Origin: JABFRZ01 sp964631945
Lineage (GTDB): Bacteria; Planctomycetota; UBA1135; GCA-002686595
Direction of reading: 5' to 3'
Length of the DNA: 64,000 bases
NCBI GenBank assembly: GCA_964631945.1
Contig: CAZWAY010000029.1
Location: 5,752-69,751, forward strand
Below are positions 58,516 to 64,000 of the stretch, one piece after another. The notes beneath the pieces were generated by a model. The model was not told where the DNA came from, did not search any database, and saw only the letters and a program-made list of their open reading frames with translations. A program made the position numbers and the translations under genes. Each line of letters begins with the position of its first letter. The first letter of the stretch is position 1.

Positions 58516-60318
58516 ATGAAGCTGCCCCCGCTCCTCGCCCTCGCCCTCATGATCCTCTCCGCCTGCCTCAGTTCGCCCGGCGATCCCGCGCTCCGGGCCG
58601 AGGTGCAGCGCTTCCTGGACGGCTACAGCGCGACCTACCAGCAACTCACGACCGTCTCCAGCGAGGCGCAGTGGGCCTCGAACACCCACATCGTCGAGGG
58701 CGACGAGAGCAACGCCCGGCGTACGCAGGCGGCCGACGAGGCCCTGGCGGCCTTCACCGGCAGCGCCGAGAACATCGCGCGTGCGCGCGCCTACCTCGCG
58801 GCACGGGACGGGCTCACGCACCTGCAGGTGCTGCAGCTCGAGCGCATCCTGTTCCTGGCGGGCGACAACCCGCAGACCGTCCCCGAGGTCGTCAAGGCGC
58901 GCATCGCGGCCGAGACGAAGCAGACCGAGGCGCTGTACGGCTACACCTTCCGGCTGGACGGCCAGGAGATCACCCCGAACGCGATCGACGAGGGCCTGCG
59001 CAGCGAGACCGACCTCGCCAAGCGACGCGCGCTCTGGGAAGCGTCCAAGGAGGTCGGCAAGGGCCTGAAGAGCGGCCTGATCGAGCTGCGCCGGCTGCGC
59101 AACGAGAGCGTGCGCGCGCTCGGCTACCCGGACTTCTTCGCCTACATGGCATCCGAGTACGGCATGACCACGGCCGAGCTCGCGGCCGAGATCCAGCAGG
59201 TCAACCGCGAGCTGCGGCCGCTGTTCCGCGAGCTGCACACCTGGACGCGCCACGAGCTCGCGCGGCGTTACGGCCAGCCGGTGCCCGAGCTGATCCCCGC
59301 GCACTGGCTGCCCAACCGCTGGGGCCAGGACTGGAGCGCGCTGGTGGACGTGGCCGGCTTCGACCTGGACAAGGGCCTCGCCGACAAGAGCGCCGAGTGG
59401 CTGGTGCAACAGGCCGAGCGCTTCTACGTGAGCCTGGGCTTCGAGCCGCTGCCGCCGGTCTTCTGGCAGAAGTCCTCGCTCTACCCGCTGGCCGCCGACG
59501 CGGGCTTCAAGAAGAACACGCACGCCTCGGCCTGGCACATGGACCTCGACCGCGACGTGCGCTCGCTGATGAGCGTCGAGCCCAACACCGAGTGGTACGA
59601 GACCACGCACCACGAGCTCGGGCACATCTACTACTACCTCAGCTACACGAACCCGCGCGTGCCACCGCTCCTGCGCGAGGGCGCGAATCGCGCCTACCAC
59701 GAGGCGGTCGGGTCGCTGATGGGCCTGGCCGCGATGCAGCCGCGCTTCGTGGGCACGATCGGACTCGCGGCCGGCGGCGAGCGCCCCGATCCGCTCCAGA
59801 TCCTGCTGCAGTCGGCCCTGAACTACGCCGTCTTCATCCCCTGGTCGGCGGGCACGATGTTCGGCTTCGAGCAGGAGCTCTACGCCGACGAGCTCGCGCC
59901 CGAGCGCTGGAACGCGCGCTGGTGGGAGCTCGCCGCGCAGTACCAGGGCATCGCCCCGCCCGCGCCGCGCGGCGAGGAATACTGCGACGCCGCCACCAAG
60001 ACGCACATCAACGACGACCCGGCCGGCTACTACGACTACGCGCTCTCGTTCGTGCTGCTGTTCCAGCTGCACGACCACATCGCGCGCGAGATCCTGCACC
60101 AGGACCCGCGCGACACCGACTACTACGGCCGCAAGGACGTGGGCGAGTTCCTGCGCTCGATCCTGACCCCGGGCATGAGCGTGGACTGGAAGGAGCTGCT
60201 GCGCGAGAAGACCGGCAGCGCGCTCTCGGCCGAACCGATGCTGCGCTACTACGCGCCGTTGATGACCTGGCTGAAGACACAGAACGCGGGCCGCAAGGCG
60301 ACGCTGGCGGACATCTGA
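58516..60318 (+). CDS. M2 family peptidyl-dipeptidase (ACE-like) lipoprotein
   Basis: A 600-residue zinc peptidase of the angiotensin-converting-enzyme family. It has the HExxH motif (H366 to H370, in TTHHELGHIYYYLSYT) and the downstream glutamate in YHEAVGSLMGLA, as well as YGMTTAELAAEI and FKKNTHASAWHMDL. The signal (LALALMILSACLSSPG) fits a lipobox with Cys at about residue 17, so the mature enzyme would be anchored to the envelope. Bacterial M2 enzymes remove C-terminal dipeptides from oligopeptides. Length is standard. Confidence 0.93.
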   Translation: MKLPPLLALALMILSACLSSPGDPALRAEVQRFLDGYSATYQQLTTVSSEAQWASNTHIVEGDESNARRTQAADEALAAFTGSAENIARARAYLAARDGLTHLQVLQLERILFLAGDNPQTVPEVVKARIAAETKQTEALYGYTFRLDGQEITPNAIDEGLRSETDLAKRRALWEASKEVGKGLKSGLIELRRLRNESVRALGYPDFFAYMASEYGMTTAELAAEIQQVNRELRPLFRELHTWTRHELARRYGQPVPELIPAHWLPNRWGQDWSALVDVAGFDLDKGLADKSAEWLVQQAERFYVSLGFEPLPPVFWQKSSLYPLAADAGFKKNTHASAWHMDLDRDVRSLMSVEPNTEWYETTHHELGHIYYYLSYTNPRVPPLLREGANRAYHEAVGSLMGLAAMQPRFVGTIGLAAGGERPDPLQILLQSALNYAVFIPWSAGTMFGFEQELYADELAPERWNARWWELAAQYQGIAPPAPRGEEYCDAATKTHINDDPAGYYDYALSFVLLFQLHDHIAREILHQDPRDTDYYGRKDVGEFLRSILTPGMSVDWKELLREKTGSALSAEPMLRYYAPLMTWLKTQNAGRKATLADI

Positions 60319-60526
60319 GCCGCTCGGGTCGCCCAGTGCGGATCTGGAGCGCCCGGCGCGCTCAGCGCCGCGTTTCAGGTGTTCGGCCCAGGTGGCCGCA
60401 TGGCCGGGCGCATGGCATTGGCGGCAAGCCGAGACGATTCTGTCTGGCTGAAGCGTAGCTGGGCAGGCGCGACGGTGAGTTCATCTCTCCCCACTGCGCG
60501 TCCGCGGACTCGCACGGCAAAGGCAT
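60319..60526. other. Intergenic, no gene seen; weak terminator
   Basis: About 208 bp between the M2 peptidase and the small cysteine-rich frame. It contains GGCGC-GCTCA-GCGCC (60355-60369) followed by GCGTTTC, a possible short terminator. Base composition drops below that of the surroundings here, continuing through the island to about 61.9 kb. Confidence 0.4.
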
Positions 60527-60797
60527 TCAGAAGCAGCCCGTGGTTCCGCTCGCTTGATCACAATGCCCTGTTTGTCCACCGGATTGGATGCACGCCGGGG
60601 GCGGTGGAGAGACCGGCTGGCACTCGCTGAGGAAGCCGCCGACTTTCGTTCTGCAGTAGTAGGAGTTCTGGAGTGGACAGTCGATACACTGCTGTAGCTG
60701 AAGCACGTAACAGATCGTCGCGGGCGCGGGCGGTTCGACGAGCGCGGACGAAACGGGAGAAGGTGAACCACTCGCACAGAGCGAGCAGAGACTTCAT
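60527..60797 (-). pseudogene. Frameshifted small cysteine-rich secreted protein
   Basis: The ATG at 60797 overlaps the stop of the upstream gene (ATGA) and has AAAGGAAG upstream, so translation should start here (MKSLLAL...). Continued in the same frame it yields 79 ordinary residues ending at 60558. Shifted by +1, the next frame gives a much more protein-like product: a small signal-like start, an Ala/Ser/Pro linker, then a 64-residue region with eight cysteines (TICYVLQLQQCIDCPLQNS is part) ending in GCF at 60527. One lost or gained base near 60780 would join them. This could be a real pseudogene, a programmed frameshift, or a sequencing error. Function unknown. Confidence 0.5.
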
Positions 60798-61732
60798 CGT
60801 TCTTCCTTTCGGTTGTTGAGTTGCTGGAGTCGTTCGTAGATCCGGTCGGCGAGTCGGCGTGCTTTCGCCGCACTCAAGTCCGGGCCATCCAACCAAAGCG
60901 GAACTTCCCAATCGGCAACGCTACCATTCTGGAGGCCGTGTGCTGTCATCTTGGAACCGGACGGATCGTTCATGTCGAGACAGTACTTGACCCCCATCAC
61001 GAACGGCCCGCGATCGAGGGACAGTCCTGCCCCTTTCATGGCCGGGTAATCCGGATCCAGATTCGTCGTCAGAGCCAGATAAGAGAGCGCGGTGGTCGAG
61101 GGATCCAGGAAGGGGTAGATCAAGCAGCGAGCATCCGCTCGCACGGAACCGTCGAGATAATTGCTGCCCTCTCGGGGTGGGAGCTCGATCTCGATTCCAG
61201 CGACGGTTCCCCACGCCTTGGATCGTCCGATGTTGAGGTAGGCGTGGATCCCCTCGGGGGCGCCCAAGAAGGGAACGCGGATCTGACCGCTCTCGGTGAG
61301 CTCGGGAATCGCGCCCTCCGAGAGCTCGAGCTCCAGGATCTGCTCGGCTGCTTCCACGACCGCGGACGGGTCGAGGCGCTCATACGTCGCGGCCTCGATC
61401 GTCGCGCGCAGATTCGAGAGCGCGGACTCGAGCCGATCCTCACCCTGTTCCAAGCCATCGGGCGCGGCGGAAGCCGCAGGGCCGAGCGACGGAAGGAGCG
61501 GGTCGATCGCGGGCTGTGGCAACGGTGACCGGCTAGACTCTCCTGGCTCCGGCATCGGCAGTGCAACACCAGGGACCGGCACGGAAGCGGTCGTTTCCGC
61601 ACGGGTCGCGGAGGCTCCCCGAGGACCCAAACGCCGCCAAACGAGAAAGACGGCGAGCACGAGAACCAACGCTCCCAGGCTCAGCCACCCCAAGGCAGCG
61701 TGCTTCACCCCTCCTGCAGCCTGCGTCTTCAT
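60794..61732 (-). CDS. Membrane-anchored protein of unknown function (low-GC island)
   Basis: A 312-residue protein with one transmembrane helix (about 12-34, LGWLSLGALVLVLAVFLVW), a Pro-rich linker (about 45-85) and a soluble domain (about 110-312). The latter has QIRVPFLGAPEGIHAYLNIG, EGSNYLDGSVRADARCLIYP and YCLDMNDPSGSKMTAHGLQNG. I recognise no family. A TAGCAT -10-like hexamer lies 11 bp upstream and the leader contains GAAGGG. Its stop overlaps the small cysteine-rich gene by 4 bp, so the two form a unit. GC content is clearly lower than elsewhere in the window. Confidence 0.7.
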   Translation of the reverse strand: MKTQAAGGVKHAALGWLSLGALVLVLAVFLVWRRLGPRGASATRAETTASVPVPGVALPMPEPGESSRSPLPQPAIDPLLPSLGPAASAAPDGLEQGEDRLESALSNLRATIEAATYERLDPSAVVEAAEQILELELSEGAIPELTESGQIRVPFLGAPEGIHAYLNIGRSKAWGTVAGIEIELPPREGSNYLDGSVRADARCLIYPFLDPSTTALSYLALTTNLDPDYPAMKGAGLSLDRGPFVMGVKYCLDMNDPSGSKMTAHGLQNGSVADWEVPLWLDGPDLSAAKARRLADRIYERLQQLNNRKEER

Positions 61733-61743
61733 CCCTTCGGTAG

Positions 61744-61749
61744 ATGCTA
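61744..61749 (-). promoter_or_regulatory. -10 element TAGCAT for the island gene
   Basis: Minus-strand CGCTAGCAT ends 11 bp before the ATG at 61732; GAAGGG lies in between. Confidence 0.4.
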
Positions 61750-61811
61750 GCGTGGAGGAGTAGGGGGGGGCAAGCCCTCCCCCAAGCCCCCCGGGGGCAG
61801 GTCAGGGTCCG

Positions 61812-61897
61812 GTCCGGGTACATGAGTGACACCCGTGTCCGGGCACATGGGTGACATCGGTAGCTGATCCGCGGGGTCGAGTGTCACCGTGCCCGGA
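61812..61897. repeat. Possible insertion-sequence end remnant with direct and inverted repeats
   Basis: Two 20-mers GTCCGGGTACATGAGTGACA (61812-61831) and GTCCGGGCACATGGGTGACA (61837-61856) differ at two positions and repeat every 25 bp. A related inverted copy, GTGTCACCGTGCCCGGA, is at 61881-61897. This is the appearance of terminal repeats of integrase-type (IS3/IS481-like) elements. No transposase gene is left in the window. Beside it (61758-61800) is a run of G and C tracts able to form hairpins. Confidence 0.45.
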
Positions 61898-62015
61898 TGC
61901 CCTGACACCAAACAGACCTCGTGAACGAGCGCCTGGAAGTTGGCTCCCCGGCGGCCTTTCACCCAGCGCCGAGAAACAGCGCGCGTGCCCGCGCGACCTG
62001 GAGCGCCCCGCGCGC

Positions 62016-63443
62016 TCACCTCCGCTCGAGCGCGAACACGCACTCGAGGTGCGGCGTGTGCGGGAAGAGGTCGACCGGCTGGATGCGCGTGAGGCGATAG
62101 CCGCTCGCGATCAGCGGGCCGAGGTCCTGCACGGCCGAGCGCGCGTTGCACGAGACGTAGACGATGCGTGCGGGTTCGAGCAGGCGCAGGGAATCGAGCA
62201 CGCGCGCGTGCAGTCCGGCGCGCGGCGGGTCGACCACGCACACGTCAGGACGCGGCAGACCGCGCAGCGCGAGTTGCTCGGGCGCGAGCGTGAGCGCCAG
62301 GTCGCCGGCCACGAAGCGCACGCCGCCGAGGTCGTTGCGCTCGGCGTTGGCGCGCGCGTCGGCGATGGACGAATCGGAGAGCTCGAAGCCGACCACGCGC
62401 TCGGACCCCGCGCTGCGCGCCAGGGCGAGCGCGAAGACGCCGCAGCCGCAATAGAGATCGAACACCGTCTCGCCCGCACGCACGGCGGCGAACTCGCGCA
62501 CCAGGCGCACCAGCGTCTCGGCCTGGGGCGTGTTGGTCTGGAAGAAGCTGTGGGCCGAGATCGCGAAGGCCAGCCCGTCCAGGCGCTCCTCGATCACGCC
62601 CGTGCCGCGGAAGACGCGCGCCAGCGCGCCGCTCGCGACCAGCGCCACGCCGGGATTGACGTGCTGCACGAGGGTCGTGAGCTCGGGGTGGCGCGCGAGC
62701 ACGCCCTCGACCAGCGGCGCGATGCGCTCGTCCGCCGCCTCGGTCGTCACCAGGTCGGCCAGGATCTCGCCCGAGTGCCAGCTCTTGCGCAGCACCAGGT
62801 GGCGCAGGAGCCCGGCGCGCGCGCGCACGTCCCAGGGCGCGAGCTCGAGCGCGCGCGCCTCGGCCCGCACGCTGGCCAGGATCGGCACGGCCTCGGGAAA
62901 GGCGATCGCGCACGCGCCGAGGTCGAGCACCTTCTGGAAGTGCCCGCGCGCGTGCAGGCCGAGCGCGAAGCCGCTCGGCGCGTTGGCGGGCTCGCCGGGC
63001 TCGATCCAGCGCGCGTTCCCGAAGGTGAAGTCCATCTTGTTGCGGTAGTTCCAGGGCACGGCGCAGCCGAGTACGGGCTCGATGCACTCCGGCGCGAGCG
63101 GTGCCAGGACGCGCGCGAGCAGACGCCCCTTGGCCGCCAGCTGGGCCGCGTACCCGAGCTCCTGGAAGCTGCAGCCGCCGCAGCTCGCGACGTGCGGGCA
63201 GCGCGCGGCCACAGAGTACGGCGAGGGCACGAGCACCTCCTCGAGCCCGGCCTCGATGCCGCTCCGCCGGCGCTTGTGCACACGCGCACGCACGCGCGCG
63301 CCGAACACGCCACCGCGCACCGCCACGCGGAACTCCTCGAAGTTCCCGAGGGTGCGCCCGCGCTCGTCGAGCTCGCTGAGCTCGAGCTCGAGCAGGTCGC
63401 CGCGCGCGGGCTTCTTCGCCGTCGGCGGAGTGCCCGGGCTCAT
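62016..63443 (-). CDS. RlmD-like 23S rRNA m5U methyltransferase with TRAM domain
   Basis: A 475-residue enzyme: N-terminal TRAM domain (about 15-75; DLLELELSELDERGRTLG), Fe-S cluster cysteines CPHVASCGGC from C82, methyltransferase core (VFDLYCGCGVFALALARSAG, VVDPPRAGLHARVL), nucleophile C432 (YVSCNAR), and PHTPHLECVFALER at the end. It uses SAM to make 5-methyluridine in rRNA. The motif VFALERR ends the protein exactly as in RlmD relatives. It starts inside the stop of the TrmL gene (ATGA), and is the longer paralogue of the gene at 12642. Confidence 0.92.
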   Translation of the reverse strand: MSPGTPPTAKKPARGDLLELELSELDERGRTLGNFEEFRVAVRGGVFGARVRARVHKRRRSGIEAGLEEVLVPSPYSVAARCPHVASCGGCSFQELGYAAQLAAKGRLLARVLAPLAPECIEPVLGCAVPWNYRNKMDFTFGNARWIEPGEPANAPSGFALGLHARGHFQKVLDLGACAIAFPEAVPILASVRAEARALELAPWDVRARAGLLRHLVLRKSWHSGEILADLVTTEAADERIAPLVEGVLARHPELTTLVQHVNPGVALVASGALARVFRGTGVIEERLDGLAFAISAHSFFQTNTPQAETLVRLVREFAAVRAGETVFDLYCGCGVFALALARSAGSERVVGFELSDSSIADARANAERNDLGGVRFVAGDLALTLAPEQLALRGLPRPDVCVVDPPRAGLHARVLDSLRLLEPARIVYVSCNARSAVQDLGPLIASGYRLTRIQPVDLFPHTPHLECVFALERR

Positions 63444-64000
63444 CCGCTGGTCACCCGGCGCGCCACCTGTTCCGGGCGCACGTCCTGGTCGGCGCGCGCG
63501 TCGGGTGCATAGCCGCCGTCGTTGTCGGGCAGCGGCACGCCGGCGCGCACCAGCGCGGTGTAGGTCGCCAGCGCGACCACGTTGGCCAGGTTCAGGCTGC
63601 GCACGCAGGGACGGATCGGGACGTAGACGCGCCGCGCGGCGTGGGCGGCCAGCAGCTCGCTCGGCAGGCCACTCGACTCGCCCCCGAAGACCAGCACGTC
63701 GTCGGGCTGGAAGGCCGTCTCGAACAGCGAGGTGCCGCCGCGCGCGCTGAAGAGCCAGAGGCGCTCGGCGAAGGGCCGCGACGACTCGGCCCCGAGCGCG
63801 CGCGCGGCCGCCGGCCAGTCGCGGTGCAGCACCAGCTCGACCGCCGGCCAGTAGTCGAGCCCGGCGCGCTTCAGATAGCGGTCCTCGAGCGAGAACCCGA
63901 GCGGCTCCACCAGGTGCAGGCGCAGCCCGAGCGCCGCCGCCAGGCGCGCGGCGCAACCGGAGTTGTGCGGGATCTCCGGGTGGACGAGCACGAGTTCCAT
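63440..64000 (-). CDS. trmL: tRNA (cytidine/uridine-2'-O-)-methyltransferase, TrmL family
   Basis: A 186-residue SPOUT enzyme methylating the ribose of the wobble base in tRNA-Leu. It has the N-terminal LVHPEIPHNSGCAARL, motif 2 VFGGESSGLP, and motif 3 VYVPIRPCVRSLNLANVVALATYTAL that form the trefoil-knot SAM site. The ATG lies at the last bases of the window and matches the usual family N-terminus, so the gene is probably complete. About 25 C-terminal residues (DNDGGYAPDARADQD...) exceed the standard length. Confidence 0.92.
   Translation of the reverse strand: MELVLVHPEIPHNSGCAARLAAALGLRLHLVEPLGFSLEDRYLKRAGLDYWPAVELVLHRDWPAAARALGAESSRPFAERLWLFSARGGTSLFETAFQPDDVLVFGGESSGLPSELLAAHAARRVYVPIRPCVRSLNLANVVALATYTALVRAGVPLPDNDGGYAPDARADQDVRPEQVARRVTSG

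Noticed and set aside
61901..62015. Open frame on the minus strand over the repeat region (part of 61747-62241) as a transposase remnant.
   Set aside because: The translated stretch shows no integrase motif and overlaps the end of the RlmD-like gene; only the terminal-repeat-like DNA is supportable.
1..64000. CRISPR arrays, rRNA genes and tRNA genes.
   Set aside because: No regularly spaced long repeats and no rRNA or tRNA signatures were seen on either strand; the only tandem repeats are the short TACGCAC array and the two 20-mers near 61.8 kb.

Overview
High-GC bacterial chromosome (GC-rich third positions throughout, dense gene packing, many 4-bp start/stop overlaps). The gene set points to Planctomycetota, probably a deep or little-cultured lineage: a Ser/Thr kinase fused to a formylglycine-generating-enzyme (FGE)-like domain, a secreted 14-repeat WD40 protein with the planctomycete 'RGFEWRYL' lead-in, long diheme cytochrome c peroxidases, a DUF5117-type metalloprotease, DUF1028, a CHRD protein with an exosortase sorting tail, and tandem OPT transporters. 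This assignment is inference; no rRNA or other marker lies in the window.

Layout. 1-3.9 kb (-): TetR regulator, SRPBCC protein, double WD40 propeller, MarC. 4-9.5 kb (+): a HEAT/VWA protein, then an autoregulated GntR(YtrA-type)-ABC ATPase-permease operon with a clear palindromic operator. 9.5-16 kb: THUMP/RlmL-like methyltransferase, SLC13/RCK transporter, TrmA/RlmD-family methyltransferase, UvrD/PcrA helicase. 16-25 kb: small membrane-anchored protein, DUF1028 protein, large metalloprotease, and two diheme peroxidases, the first preceded by heptamer direct repeats. 25-35 kb: kinase-FGE fusion, secreted proteins, a compact exosortase (XrtH-like) locus with its likely substrate, a DUF2959 lipoprotein, a subtilase and an unknown secreted protein. 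35-41.5 kb: two tandem OPT transporters, a YXWXGXW-type lipoprotein and a geranylgeranyl-reductase-family flavoprotein. 41.6-46.2 kb: unknown secreted protein, PilZ protein divergent from a hybrid histidine kinase. 46.2-56.3 kb: a haem supercluster (hemH with two PH-domain membrane proteins on the minus strand; hemA-hemCD-hemB-hemL running straight into a two-component system on the plus strand). 56.3-64 kb: AsmA-like protein, YqgE, an M2 (ACE-like) peptidase, a lower-GC island with a two-gene secreted/membrane pair beside insertion-sequence-like repeats, a TRAM-containing RlmD-family enzyme and TrmL.

Two window-wide signals stand out. At least eight genes have a GCTANNCT-like -10 element only 6-12 bp upstream of the start codon, most without a Shine-Dalgarno sequence, which predicts leaderless transcription. 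The 60.3-62 kb island carries a cysteine-rich reading frame that only becomes a secreted protein if a +1 frameshift is allowed. Coordinates of starts were chosen by signal peptides, Shine-Dalgarno sequences, overlaps and family N-termini; all domain calls are from reading motifs by eye, without database searches.
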